Shown here: positions 1 to 8,596 of the stretch, one piece after another
Numbering within the stretch: position 1 is the stretch's first letter
Layout of the letters: the number at the start of each line of letters is the position of its first letter
Origin: Prado023 sp963753075
GTDB taxonomy: Bacteria; Actinomycetota; Actinomycetes; S36-B12; CAIYMF01
Direction of reading: 5' to 3'
NCBI GenBank assembly: GCA_963753075.1
Contig: CAVWAR010000014.1
Span: forward strand, 1-64,000
Length of the DNA stretch: 64,000 nucleotides
Position numbers and translations under genes: made by a program
Notes under the pieces: generated by a model
Databases searched by the model: none
What the model was told of the DNA's origin: nothing
What the model saw: the letters and a program-made list of their open reading frames with translations, nothing else

Positions 1-192
1 GAAAAGGGGGGTAGGGCTGCCCCGGTGAGGGCGTGGCCGTGTCCTCCCTTGCATCCCGGTTCTGCGGACGGGCCACGGAATGGGACGAAGCGCCTGCGTG
101 GTCGTCACTCGCGCTGGCGTGCCCGGTCCAGCCGCGCGGTGTGCCGCCCCGGCTGGCGCCCGGCGGCGACCGGGTTGTGGCAGGCTGAACGT

Positions 193-873
193 GTGCGAGG
201 AGTCGTGGTTCGTGCAGCGAGTGGTGCTCTGGCAGTTGTCGTTGCCTACTCGTTGGTGCTGCGGGGCCGGCAGCTGCGATGGGGCTCCACCTCTCAGGAG
301 GTCGCGACCAGGTTGCCCGGGGACGAGTTGCTCGCGGAGACCGACCTGACGGCGACTCGTGCCATCACGATCCGGGCGGGGGTCGAGGACGTGTGGCCGT
401 GGCTGGCCCAGATGGGCCAGGGCCGCGGTGGGCTGTACAGCTACGACTGGTTGGAGAACCTCGCGGGCTGCCAGATGGACAGCTCCGACGAGGTCATCAC
501 TGAGTTTCAGGACGTCAGGATCGGGGACCAGTTCCGGCTGCACCCCGACGTGGCGCTGACAGTCGTGGTGGCCGAACCGCCACGGGCGCTGGTCGTTCAG
601 GGAGGCATCTCAGCCACGGGCCGGGTCACGACCGATGACCCGGGGGCGCCCTACGACTTCACCTGGGCATTCGTGCTCGTCCCGCAGACCTGGGACCGCA
701 CTCGGCTGATCGTGCGTGAGCGCTACTGGTACCGCACCGTCGCGGCACGTCCGATGGTCGAGATGGTCGCAGTCGTCAGCTTCATCATGACCGAGCGGAT
801 GCTGCGAGGCGTCCGCGACCGCGCGGAGCGATCCACGCGACGCGATCAACCCCACCCCCGTCGCGACCCCTGA
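193..873 (+). CDS. SRPBCC-family membrane-anchored protein
   Basis: A 226-residue protein if the GTG at 193 is used. I chose this start because the upstream open frame reads as low-complexity Arg/Pro sequence, whereas from 193 there is a hydrophobic N-terminal segment (GALAVVVAYSLVL) suited to a membrane anchor. The body has the pattern of the SRPBCC/polyketide-cyclase-like fold: a start such as ITIRAGVEDVWPWLAQMGQ, then GGLYSYDWLENL, and a later strand FVLVPQTWDRTRLIVRERY. Proteins with this WPWLAQMGQGRGGxYSYDWLEN signature are common in actinobacteria and have no fixed function; the fold binds small hydrophobic ligands. It stands alone, with no downstream gene within 300 bp. The family call is fairly firm; the ligand and role are unknown. 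Confidence 0.75.
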   Translation: MRGVVVRAASGALAVVVAYSLVLRGRQLRWGSTSQEVATRLPGDELLAETDLTATRAITIRAGVEDVWPWLAQMGQGRGGLYSYDWLENLAGCQMDSSDEVITEFQDVRIGDQFRLHPDVALTVVVAEPPRALVVQGGISATGRVTTDDPGAPYDFTWAFVLVPQTWDRTRLIVRERYWYRTVAARPMVEMVAVVSFIMTERMLRGVRDRAERSTRRDQPHPRRDP

Positions 874-1199
874 GGTTCCTTCGGCTCAAGGGTCACGCCG
901 CCATCGGTGTCAGCAACCTCGTTCAGCTTCACATCGAGGAACCGCGCGCCGCCGGACTGCCATCTCCCGACGCCCATCAGATCAAACCGCCCGTTGTCGC
1001 AGACGCGTCCGGTCGCCGACCACCTGCGTGACGATTCGATCTGCATTCGCATACGGCGGCCTCGTGCCCCTCTCACCCTGGTGTGCAGCGGCGGGACAGC
1101 CCGCAGGGACGTCCTCCCGCGGGTACGGCGCCCGTCGGCTTGAGCCCGCATCTGCCCCAGCAGTACGGTGATGTGAGTGGGGGGCAGATCGGAGTGGCG
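874..1199. other. Intergenic, no supported gene
   Basis: This stretch of about 325 bases has only short overlapping open frames without ribosome sites or family resemblance. The last 10 bases carry the GGAG used by the next gene. I see no RNA gene or repeat. Confidence 0.5.
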
Positions 1200-1895
1200 A
1201 TGACTGGGATGAGTTTTCAGAAGGCTGGCGGGATCGCTGCGTTGGTCGGGGCCGCGACGGTTGTGGTGGGCATCGGCATGTTTGCCACGATGATGTCGGA
1301 CTACGCCACCGGGGACCTCGACCCGGCCGGGTCGGTGGCCTTCCTGGCTGAGAATGAGGCCAGCATCTATGTGTGGAACCTGATCACGCTCATCGCGTTC
1401 AGCATCTGCCTGGTGCCGCTGGCCTTTGCGCTCAATCAGCGGTTGCGGGTCGGCTCGCCGGCGGTGGCTCAGACGGCCACAGGATTCGGGCTCATCTGGG
1501 CCGGATTGCTGCTTGGGGCGGGCATGGTCCTCAACGTTGGGTTTGGCACCGTCGTCGATCTCCATGGGACCGACGAGGCCCAAGCTGAGTCGCTGTGGTT
1601 GGCGGTTGACTCGGTGGCCGATGGGTTGAGCGGCGGGATGGAAATCGCGGGGCCTGTCTGGATCCTGCTGGTAAGTGTCGCGGCGCTACGGGCAGGAGCC
1701 CTTTCAAGGGCACTGAACTATCTTGGGGTGGTGATCTCGGTCGCCGGCCTGTTCACGATCGTCCCGGGGCTCGCGGACATCGCGATCGTCTTCGGGCTTG
1801 GCCTGATCGTCTGGCTCGTGTGGGTCGGGATCGTCATGTATCGAGATGCTCCAGCGGTGGCGGAGGTCCCCGACCTGGTTCAGGACCGAGGCTGA
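1200..1895 (+). CDS. Multi-pass membrane protein, DUF4386-like
   Basis: A 231-residue integral membrane protein. ATG 1200 follows GGAG at 1191-1194 with a 5-base spacer; the longer open frame from 1083 adds only arginine- and proline-rich sequence and is unlikely to be translated. Six hydrophobic segments are visible, around residues 10-30, 58-80, 92-115, 145-165, 170-188 and 195-215. The arrangement (segment, polar loop with NEASIYVWN, paired helices, GLSGGMEIAG) resembles the DUF4386/DUF998-type small membrane proteins of actinobacteria, but I see no diagnostic motif. No substrate can be inferred. Neighbours are unrelated membrane genes on the same strand, more than 300 bp apart, so an operon is not indicated. 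Confidence 0.7.
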   Translation: MTGMSFQKAGGIAALVGAATVVVGIGMFATMMSDYATGDLDPAGSVAFLAENEASIYVWNLITLIAFSICLVPLAFALNQRLRVGSPAVAQTATGFGLIWAGLLLGAGMVLNVGFGTVVDLHGTDEAQAESLWLAVDSVADGLSGGMEIAGPVWILLVSVAALRAGALSRALNYLGVVISVAGLFTIVPGLADIAIVFGLGLIVWLVWVGIVMYRDAPAVAEVPDLVQDRG

Positions 1896-2204
1896 ACAGG
1901 TCAGGCGTGCGGCGGACTCGCACACGAACGCCTGCAACTGCGTCGTCGGCCTCGATGAGTTCCTGTGGGCGGCGTTCCCTAGCGGTCACACGCTGCCACG
2001 CGGGGAGGCGTCGGCTCATGCTGAAGCTCGCGACATCCCCGCCGGAGAACCGATCACCTGCACGAGTGGGTCGCGGGCTGCGCCCTGCGCGTCTTTCAGT
2101 TGCTGGTCCTGGGTGCGATGGCCGGCACCCCCCGAGGGCGTCCGGCGCCGGCCCGGGGCCCTATCCGAAGGTGCAGTTCAACCACCAACCGACGGGAGTC
2201 GGAC
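1896..2204. other. Intergenic, no supported gene
   Basis: About 310 bases between two membrane-protein genes. Open frames here are shadows. GGGAG at 2194-2198 is the ribosome site of the gene starting at 2205. Confidence 0.5.
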
Positions 2205-2636
2205 ATGGCAATCGCCTGGGGACTCGTAGTCGTCGTCCTATCCGCGCTGGCGTGGGGCGGCCAGGCCATCTCGTGGTTCGCACCGCGAACGGCAGTCCGG
2301 CTATCGCTGACCGAGGCCGAGGACGCCGTGGAGCCGGCCTTCCAAGCAGACGTCCGCGGCGAAGCGCTGTGGGACACCCTCACGCTGTGGGTCACGATCG
2401 TCGCTGGGGTTCTGCTCGTGGCGGGAAACCCCGCTTGGCCATACTTCGGGCTCGCGGGCGGTGCTGTATACGCGTACTTCGCGGGCCGCGGACTCGTGAC
2501 ACGGCGCACCATGCAGCGCCGGGGGCTGCGGATCGGGACTGATCAGAACGTGAGACTCGGGTACCTGTTGCTGGCCACTTGGGGCGCGATGGGCCTGGCA
2601 ACCGCGATCGCCGCCGCAATCACGCTCGCGTCGTGA
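2205..2636 (+). CDS. Small four-helix membrane protein, unknown
   Basis: A 143-residue protein. The start is ATG 2205, placed by GGGAG at 2194-2198; the frame extends upstream to 2100 but that part lacks a ribosome site. Four hydrophobic helices are visible: residues 2-22 (WGLVVVVLSALAWGGQAI), about 60-78, 82-98 and 120-142. The loop VRLSLTEAEDAVEPAF between helices 1 and 2 is acidic. I do not recognise a named family with confidence. It ends 27 bases before the next gene, which has its own strong ribosome site, so the two probably share a transcript. The pair may form a small membrane module, but nothing in the sequence names a function. Confidence 0.7.
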   Translation: MAIAWGLVVVVLSALAWGGQAISWFAPRTAVRLSLTEAEDAVEPAFQADVRGEALWDTLTLWVTIVAGVLLVAGNPAWPYFGLAGGAVYAYFAGRGLVTRRTMQRRGLRIGTDQNVRLGYLLLATWGAMGLATAIAAAITLAS

Positions 2637-2663
2637 CCTCCAATAGGCCAGAAGGAGGACCAG

Positions 2664-3101
2664 ATGGATGTCACCGCCCCCACGTGGATCGTCGCCCTGA
2701 CAGGTCTGGCGCTCATCACGGTGCTCGGCGCGCTGCAGGTGGTAGCGGTCGCGCGCCCGCGCGGTGAGTGGACGATCGACAATGTGTACGGCGGGAGGCC
2801 TGAGAGCACCGACCCACGCGCCTACTTCGCGTTCAACCAGGGCTATGCCTGGGCAGACGCCTTGTTCTGGGCTCCCTTGCAGTTGGCCGGGAGCCTCGGA
2901 ATGCTGCTCGGGCAGCGCTGGGGTTTTCTGCTGGCCCTGATGGCCTCGGTTCCATTCTGGTACTCGGCCATCCCGCTCTTCATCTGGGACCGGGATATGG
3001 GGTTCCGCAAGCGCACCGCCAACTACTGGGTTGCTTGGGCCATGTTCCCCGCATACGGGATCGTCGCCGGGACCTACTGCCTGGCCCGACTCCTCCAGTA
3101 G
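2664..3101 (+). CDS. Small membrane protein, unknown
   Basis: A 145-residue protein starting at ATG 2664 behind an excellent Shine-Dalgarno (AGAAGGAGGACCAG). Hydrophobic helices lie at about residues 8-28, 64-82, 84-105 and 118-140; between helices 1 and 2 is a conserved-looking soluble stretch (PRGEWTIDNVYGGRPESTDPRA holds the region), then FAFNQGYAWADALFW. The gene sits 27 bases after the preceding membrane gene and 15 bases before the ATG of the next small frame, so 2205-3469 looks like one transcript of three small membrane proteins. I do not recognise the family. Confidence 0.75.
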   Translation: MDVTAPTWIVALTGLALITVLGALQVVAVARPRGEWTIDNVYGGRPESTDPRAYFAFNQGYAWADALFWAPLQLAGSLGMLLGQRWGFLLALMASVPFWYSAIPLFIWDRDMGFRKRTANYWVAWAMFPAYGIVAGTYCLARLLQ

Positions 3102-3116
3102 CTTCGAGAGGAGCCG

Positions 3117-3469
3117 ATGATCCGCACGCAGATCGTGGCCATGGTTGGTGCCGTATGGCCGCGACTGTCGGCATCCTGTTCGTGCTGATTTGGAGGCTGG
3201 GCTGGGATTTCGGCCTGGTCGAGCAATCGGGTCTGCTGGCCGCCGTGGGCGTCCTGCACGTCGTCATCGTCAAGCGCCGGCACATGTGGCGGGGCCCCAC
3301 CGACACCGAGGTCCACCGGGTGGTCACGCCGGTCATCAGCCCGAGTTATCCGTTGAGCGAGGTCCCCGAGGAGGTTTGGCACTTCGAGGAGGGCCACGCC
3401 TCGGGGACGGTCGCCATCACCGCGAGGGGCTGCAGACCTCACGACAAGACCGGACCGTCTGTTCGGTGA
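3117..3469 (+). pseudogene. Small membrane protein with probable frameshift
   Basis: ATG 3117 has a good ribosome site (GAGAGGAGCCG) but its frame stops after about 23 codons (MIRTQIVAMVGAV then out of frame). A second frame opening at ATG 3155 gives a convincing 104-residue protein with one membrane helix at its N-terminus (AATVGILFVLIW), a second hydrophobic stretch (LLAAVGVLHVVIV) and an acidic tail. Joining the two with a one-base shift near 3150-3155 would give a single protein with a normal start. Either the gene carries a frameshift (decay or sequencing error) or translation begins at 3155 without a good ribosome site. Third member of the 2205-3469 group. Family not recognised. Confidence 0.5.
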
Positions 3470-3655
3470 CACTGGTGGTCGCCCAGGCGGCGGGAGAGTG
3501 CCAGCCTTGACGCGGTGGCCGTGTCGATCACGGTGCCCAGCAGCGATGGCGGCCGGTCGCCGCGTGCCGAGCGCGACGCTGAGCCCGTAGGGGACGTTGG
3601 GCCCTACACCCGGTCAGGAGCACGCTCTAGCCTTGTTAGTCGATAGGGGGTTCTC

Positions 3656-4312
3656 ATGGCTTTGAATTCCGAGGTCTACGCGGCGCGTCTGGAGATCGAC
3701 TACCCGGACCGCCTGGACCGGCTCACCACGTTCTTCCGGTTGATCTGGATCATTCCGATCGCAATCGTCCTCTCGCTGCTGACGGATTCGGCGACCTCGA
3801 CCGTGATCGTGGTGACCGAATCGGGCGAGATCGTGTCAAGCACGGCCCAGACCGGTGGTGGGATCGTCGGCGCCCTGTTCGCCGCGACCCTGCTGATGAT
3901 CCTGTTTCGGCAGAGGTACCCGGGTTGGTGGTTCGACTTCGCGCTCGCTCTGAACCGCTTCGGGGCCAGAGTCGGGGCGTATCTGGCCCTGCTGACTGAT
4001 CAGTACCCCTCGACCGTTGACGAGCAGTCGGTGCATCTGGACCTCGACTACCCGGACGTACCCGTCGAGCTCAACAGGTGGCTGCCTCTGGTCAAGTGGT
4101 TCCTGGCCATCCCGCACTACATCGTGCTGTTCGTGCTGTTCGTCGGGGCATTCTTCGCCGTTGTCATCGCCTGGTTCGCGATCCTCTTCACCGGCAGGTA
4201 CCCACGTGGGCTGTTCGACTACGTGGTGGGAGTGGGCAGGTGGGCGCTCCGGGTGCACGCCTACGCGGGACTACTCGTCACCGACAAGTACCCACCTTTC
4301 AGCCTCAACTGA
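3656..4312 (+). CDS. DUF4389 domain membrane protein
   Basis: A 218-residue membrane protein with two DUF4389-type units. Each begins with a strand rich in aromatic and acidic residues (LEIDYPDRLDRLTTFFRLIW at about 11-30, LDLDYPDVPVELNRWLPLVKW at about 122-142), followed by hydrophobic helices, and each ends in the family signature of a glycine-arginine-tyrosine motif (RQRYPGWWFDF near 85; TGRYPRGLFDYVVGVGRW near 178). About four membrane helices are present. The ending TDKYPPFSLN is typical for the family. The function of DUF4389 is not established. The gene is monocistronic, with more than 150 bp upstream and about 600 bp of gene-free sequence downstream. GGGGG just before ATG 3656 may serve as ribosome site. 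Confidence 0.88.
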   Translation: MALNSEVYAARLEIDYPDRLDRLTTFFRLIWIIPIAIVLSLLTDSATSTVIVVTESGEIVSSTAQTGGGIVGALFAATLLMILFRQRYPGWWFDFALALNRFGARVGAYLALLTDQYPSTVDEQSVHLDLDYPDVPVELNRWLPLVKWFLAIPHYIVLFVLFVGAFFAVVIAWFAILFTGRYPRGLFDYVVGVGRWALRVHAYAGLLVTDKYPPFSLN

Positions 4313-4907
4313 ACCCCCGGTCGCCAAGACCTGCTCAGCCCGGATCCACGCCTCGGGGATCGATTCCCGAGTGCCCCATTTCGCCGCGTGTCGCGCTACT
4401 CGCGGCACGACCACACAAGGCACTGCTGAGGTCACCTGGGTGCCCACACCCAGCCGAGACAGCAGGCGTCGGGGTCGGCCCTACTGGTGGGCGGGTGAGT
4501 GGGTACGTGCCTTGGCTGTGCGGCTCGAACGGGACTGGGCGACGCGCGATGTGCGTGCCCTCGACCGGCAGACCGGCAGCTCCGATGGGCAAGCTCGCCC
4601 TGCCGAGGGTGCTGGGACACTTGACGTCGATCGCGTTGGGCAGCCGATTGACATCGAGGGACTGGTTCCAGCCCGTCTGGTCGCCTCGCCGGTGCGTTCG
4701 GGGAGGGTGTGGTCCGACCATCGAGCGGTGTCAGTCGCCGCTGCTGGATCCGTTGGGTGGGGACGTCCTCGGGGCTGGAAGACCATCGCCTCTTGCGGGG
4801 GCTATTGGGCTGGCCAGACGATGAGGACGAAGTAGATTGGCAACGTGCGGAGAGCACACCGGAGAAGCATTCGCGCGTGCGCTCTGCGAGAGCAAGGAGG
4901 TGCCGCG
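4313..4907. other. Intergenic, no supported gene
   Basis: About 600 bases with long but overlapping open frames on both strands, as expected from GC-rich non-coding DNA. None has a ribosome site or a recognisable product. AAGGAGG near 4894 belongs to the next gene. Confidence 0.5.
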
Positions 4908-5609
4908 ATGACGACGTCCGAAGCGCGAGTCCCAACGGGTGGGGTGGATGCGCCGGACGCCAGCCGCTCGCGCCGCGTCTGGATAGTCGCAACTGCGATA
5001 CTGGCGTTGACGACGATGGGCCTCGGCATCTGGGCGTTGTCCGGACAGGATCCGTCCGGCGAGTCGACGCTGCCGACCCTGGAGTTTCTCCAGTTCGGTG
5101 ACCCGGCAGAGTCGCCCTATTGCCTGCCGTACCCCGGGGGCGAGAGCCACTAAGTCAACAACTCCTACTCGACCAGGGGCTCTCACATCGGCCGATTCGC
5201 CTACGACTTCGCCATGCCGTTCGGATCCGAGATCGCAGCGGCGCGAGCGGGCACCGTAACCGACAGCCGCGACCAGTACCGCGACGATGAGGCCGTCGGC
5301 GGTCACGAGAACGGTGTCTTCGTCGTTCACGACGACGACACAATGGCGGCCTACCTCCACATGAGTGAAGAGGGCGTGCTCGTCCACGTGGGCGACGAGG
5401 TCAAAGCGGGCGATGTGATCGGTTTCGTCGGCACCTCGGGAACCTCACCGAACAACCCTCACCTCCACTTCGAAGTGTTCGAGGGTCAACGTGAGGGCTC
5501 CCAGTGGTACAGAACCTTGCCGGTCAACTTCCGCAACGCCAAAGGCGCCCTCGACGAACGCGGTGGCCTCGCCGAAAACCACTACGAGGCCCTCACCTGC
5601 CCGCTCTGA
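4908..5609 (+). pseudogene. M23 family metallopeptidase interrupted by in-frame TAA
   Basis: ATG 4908 follows a strong AAGGAGG. The product starts with a short cytoplasmic part, one membrane anchor (about residues 27-46, VWIVATAILALTTMGLGIW), then a linker ending CLPYPGGESH. A TAA at 5151-5153 then stops the frame. The same frame continues without a shift into a full LytM/M23 catalytic domain: SHIGRFAYDFAMP holds the first His and the Asp zinc ligands, followed by AYLHM, VGDEVKAGDVIGFVGTSG and PHLHFEV with the last His ligands. All catalytic residues lie after the stop. The protein would cleave peptidoglycan peptides outside the membrane. As read it is inactivated by one nonsense codon, unless the stop is read through or is a sequencing error. 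The frame being otherwise perfect argues for a recent event. Confidence 0.8.
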
Positions 5610-6475
5610 CCGCTATCGGGAGGCGGCGGGTTCCACGACAGCCGCACCCATGCCCTACGAGCACATCGGCGCTGTCATGCTCGGCTTGTCTGGGTTCAAG
5701 CGACGGGCGATATGCGTGCCGCTGTCGGTCAGCTTCGGAGGACGCAGTGTTGCTCGTGGGAGACGAGTCGACCCTTACGGCACAGACGGGTTGGAGCGGT
5801 CTCATGGACCGATACGACTTCCGACCCTCGCCGGGTAGATGTCGTCAGGGCGACGATGGCTTCGTGCGATCACAGGCAACGATCGATCGGCGCGGACGGC
5901 CCTGGGTGCAGGGCGACCTTCTGGCGAGGATCCGCGCGGTGTTCGCGCTGGTCGGTGTGTTCGCTCTGTCGGCTGCTGTGCTGTCGCCTGTCGAGGCGAG
6001 CACGACGACATCGGTCCGGGGCGAACTCACCTTCGCAGGACTGGTCGGCGGGGACCGCGACGAGGCGGTTGTGGTCGACAATGGCGCGTTCCTCCCCGCG
6101 GACGACGCCGGGCCGGCGCAGCACACGGTGGAGGCCCGGCTCACCGTCTTCCTGCTCCCGAACACCCACGACACCAGGAAGCCCACGCCGCCGGGTGCCG
6201 CGATCAACGAGTACCTCGAGTCCGGGGGACGCCCATCCGGCAACCGAGACAGCTCCCAGAAGCGCAGAAGGCGCGAGGGACGGCTCAGCATCTCCACCGC
6301 GACCCGTCCCAACCACGACGACCGGATAGCCGCGGATGGCGCAGTTCTCAAGCAGTTCCAGCGCAGGCCCGCTGAGCCTCCGGACTTGCGTCACCGCCGC
6401 CTGTGGACGCACCGTGGGCCTTGCGTCACAGCGCTCACGAAGACGCGGCATCAAACTTGGGGCGCTCAAGTCTGC
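5610..6475. other. Gene-poor stretch with a possible truncated secreted-protein start
   Basis: On the plus strand from GTG 5906 a frame reads like a signal peptide (IRAVFALVGVFALSAAVLS, then PVEAS) and a short exported segment (GELTFAGLVGGDRDEAVVVDNGAF, quoted in part, to about 6230). After that the frame loses coding character and runs into the methyltransferase on the other strand, so any gene here is a 5' remnant. I found no ribosome site in front of it and no family match. The rest of the stretch holds nothing I can support. Confidence 0.3.
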
Positions 6476-7303
6476 CTAGCTGTTCGCCACCGCGAAGGTG
6501 ACGTCGTCGGCCTGCGGGTCGAGCCCAGCCAGCACCCCTCGGTGCAGGGACACGTCGGCGAATCCCGCCTCGGCGAGCATCGAGTGGATCGTGTCCTCGG
6601 TGAAGCAGTGCTCCCAGACGTCGAAGCGGAGCACCTCCCTTTCGGTCAGCAGCGTGTACCGGATCCGCTGTGCCAGCACCTGCGGCTCGGCCGTTGTCTC
6701 GCTGAGCACCAGGTGGGGACCGGGGGCCCAGAACCCACTGGTTGCCGACGCTTCCCAGCCGCGGCCTGGCCGATGCCGGTCGGCCACGGCCGAGTGCAGG
6801 TAGTCGAGCACCAGCTGGCCACCGGGCCGCAACCGCCTTCGGACCTCGCGGAGCAGCGCGCGCTGCACCTGAGGTAGGTGCGTGCCAAAGTCCAAGTAGA
6901 TGAGCATGGCCAGGTCGAACGGGCCCGTGGGCAGGTCGCGCGTGTAGTCGGCCTCGACGTACTGGAGACGACCCCGGACGTGTTGCCGTGCGTACTCGAT
7001 GGACGCCTGGTTGAAGTCCACGCCGGTCACGTCGAAGCCGTCGTCGGCCAACTGCTGGGCGTAACGGCCCGGGCCGCACCCCAGGTCCAGCACGGACGCG
7101 CCGGGCGCAAGTCCTGCGGTCAGCAGGTCGATCGTGCGTCGCACGGCCTCCGGGCTGCGGGTCGCTGCTGTGGTGGAGTCGTCGAGGTGCACGGCCAGGA
7201 GTTGCCGCTGGATGTGCGGATCCCGCCAGATCGAGCCCCCGCTGTGCTCACCCGAGCCGGACGATAGGTCGGCGAGCAGGTGCGGATCGAGGGAAATGGC
7301 CAT
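6476..7303 (-). CDS. Class I SAM-dependent methyltransferase
   Basis: A 275-residue protein. The Rossmann SAM-binding motif I is clear at residues 71-80 (VLDLGCGPGR), followed by an acidic end of strand 2 (VTGVDFNQASIEYAR) and motif DFGTHLP/PFDLAMLIYLDFG near 130. After the strand LRPGGQLVLDYL comes an extended C-terminal domain (about 165-275) of the kind seen in the Methyltransf_25 group, probably forming the substrate pocket. The substrate cannot be told. The start at 7303 gives a compact N-terminal helix with no better alternative; the gene is isolated, and faces away from the WS/DGAT remnant on the plus strand. Confidence 0.85.
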   Translation of the reverse strand: MAISLDPHLLADLSSGSGEHSGGSIWRDPHIQRQLLAVHLDDSTTAATRSPEAVRRTIDLLTAGLAPGASVLDLGCGPGRYAQQLADDGFDVTGVDFNQASIEYARQHVRGRLQYVEADYTRDLPTGPFDLAMLIYLDFGTHLPQVQRALLREVRRRLRPGGQLVLDYLHSAVADRHRPGRGWEASATSGFWAPGPHLVLSETTAEPQVLAQRIRYTLLTEREVLRFDVWEHCFTEDTIHSMLAEAGFADVSLHRGVLAGLDPQADDVTFAVANS

Positions 7304-7428
7304 CCGGCCACGGTACGCCGGGGTCCAATCGGCTCAGCGGGTGACGACGCCCTCGCGCCGTCGTCTCCGCGGACCACCACTCCGGCGGCGGCCGTGCGCC
7401 ACCCACGCCACCGCGGGGGTCCCCGGAC

Positions 7429-7725
7429 GTGTGGGAGAGTCGTGCCGTGGTCGCGGCTGCGTGGTTCGAGAGGATCGGACCCGGCGACGCCCAGCAGCTG
7501 GCCACCGACGTTGGCCCCGTCCCGGCCAACGTGGGCGCCGTGCTGCTCCTCGACGACGTCGACCCCGCCACGCTGGCGGCCACGCTCGCGGGGCGAGTGG
7601 TCGGGGTCCTCCGGATGCGGCAGCGCCTGCGGCGGGCTCCGCTGGGGGGCGGGTCCCCGGATGTGATCCGTAGCGGCACAGACTCGTTGTTGCGGGCAGC
7701 CACGCCCACCCGGTCGCCGGCAAGG
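7429..7725 (+). pseudogene. Fragment of wax ester synthase/diacylglycerol acyltransferase
   Basis: The translated segment WFERIGPGDAQQLATDVGPV, then NVGAVLLLDDVDPATLAATLAGRV and LRMRQRLRRAPLGGG, follows the N-terminus of WS/DGAT (acyltransferase) proteins, in which a substrate-like start is followed by a GAVLxLD strand and an LRxTLAxRL helix, then RxRQRLxxxPxGxG. Only about the first 80 residues are present; the catalytic HHxxxDG motif is missing, and the sequence then runs into the toxin-antitoxin pair on the other strand. It is best read as a 5' remnant left by a deletion. Intact relatives make storage lipids. Confidence 0.55.
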
Positions 7726-7789
7726 AGACCGCCCGACCCCAGAGGGCGCCCGCTACGCGGCGATGTGACCACCTTGGCCATATCGCGGG

Positions 7790-8053
7790 TCAGCGATGCC
7801 TGTAGATGTCTCGCCGATGGCCGACCGCCACGACGAGGACCAGGAGTACTTCGTCGTGGATTTCGTAGACGATGCGGAAGTCGCCGGTGCGGACCCGCCA
7901 CTCGCCGTCGCCGCCGACGAGCTTCTTGGCGCCGCTGGGGCGTGGCTGTTCGGCGAGGAGCTCGATCGCTGCCTGTATCCGGCGCCTCGCCGCAGGGTCG
8001 AGCTTGCGGAACTGCCGCAACGCGGCGGGGGCTACTTCGACGCGGTGGCTCAT
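7790..8053 (-). CDS. RelE/ParE-type toxin
   Basis: An 87-residue RelE-superfamily toxin, the usual length. It has the family layout: an N-terminal strand (HRVEVAPAALRQFRKLDP), an alpha-helical pair (AARRRIQAAIELLAEQ), then GEWRVRTGDFRIVYEIHDEV and the final VLVVAVGHRRDIYRHR, in which the Arg and His/Tyr residues near the end match the catalytic/RNA-contacting positions of RelE. RelE toxins cleave mRNA on the ribosome. The start ATG overlaps the stop of the upstream antitoxin gene by 4 bases (ATGA), the usual translational coupling in type II modules. Autoregulation by the antitoxin is expected but I do not see a clear operator. Confidence 0.9.
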   Translation of the reverse strand: MSHRVEVAPAALRQFRKLDPAARRRIQAAIELLAEQPRPSGAKKLVGGDGEWRVRTGDFRIVYEIHDEVLLVLVVAVGHRRDIYRHR

Positions 8054-8313
8054 GTCAGGCCGAGGTCGGCCTTGACATCCTCCCAGGGGATCGCGGGCTG
8101 CCCACCGCCGATCTCCTCGCGGGCCGCTCGCGCGGCTTCGATGTCAGCGAGGTCCTCCGCCGCGGCGATGAGCAGGCCCAGGTCCTCGGCATCGATGACC
8201 GCCGCGACCCGCTGCCCACGCCGGGTCAAGTAGACCGGGTCATGCTGTACGCGAGCGGCGTCCACGACCTCGGCCAAGCGGGCGCGCGCATCGCTGACGG
8301 TGATCTCACTCAT
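8050..8313 (-). CDS. Phd/YefM-type antitoxin
   Basis: An 87-residue antitoxin. Start at ATG 8313 gives SEITVSDARARLAEVVDAA, the standard Phd/YefM N-terminal DNA-binding opening, followed by VYLTRRGQRVAAVIDAEDL. The C-terminal half (from about residue 45) is the flexible, acidic toxin-neutralising tail, ending IPWEDVKADLGLT. The longer frame upstream of 8313 is arginine-rich and not supported. Its stop overlaps the toxin start by four bases. It should bind the promoter just upstream (8314-8360, where TTGTACAATAC at 8343-8353 holds a TGTACA palindrome like that bound by YefM-type antitoxins). Confidence 0.9.
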   Translation of the reverse strand: MSEITVSDARARLAEVVDAARVQHDPVYLTRRGQRVAAVIDAEDLGLLIAAAEDLADIEAARAAREEIGGGQPAIPWEDVKADLGLT

Positions 8314-8342
8314 GCAGCAAGAGTACCAGCGTGAGCGCGCTT

Positions 8343-8353
8343 TTGTACAATAC
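8343..8353. promoter_or_regulatory. TGTACA-centred operator candidate of the RelE-type module
   Basis: TTGTACAATAC lies about 30 bases upstream of the antitoxin start at 8313. It contains TTGTACAA, an 8-base perfect palindrome. YefM-type antitoxins are known to bind TGTACA cores, so this fits autoregulation of the pair. It is short, so the assignment rests on position and motif only. Confidence 0.45.
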
Positions 8354-8596
8354 AGCGCAAACCCGTCGGTGACGGCGAGACGCAATCTGCGCGTCCACAG
8401 GCGGCGGATAGACGCTGCCCTGGTGGACATGATTCTGGTCTGGGGCCCACCGGCTCTGGCCCGGGTCGCGAGTGAGCGGTTGCGCGGAGAGTGTGGGTTC
8501 GGTGAGCGCCGGGTGGCGTCGAATCTGCAGCGGGCTGTGGACCCATGGGTTCGTTGCCCGATGGGGTTGTTCACCCGCTGGGGGCTGGGCTGGTGG

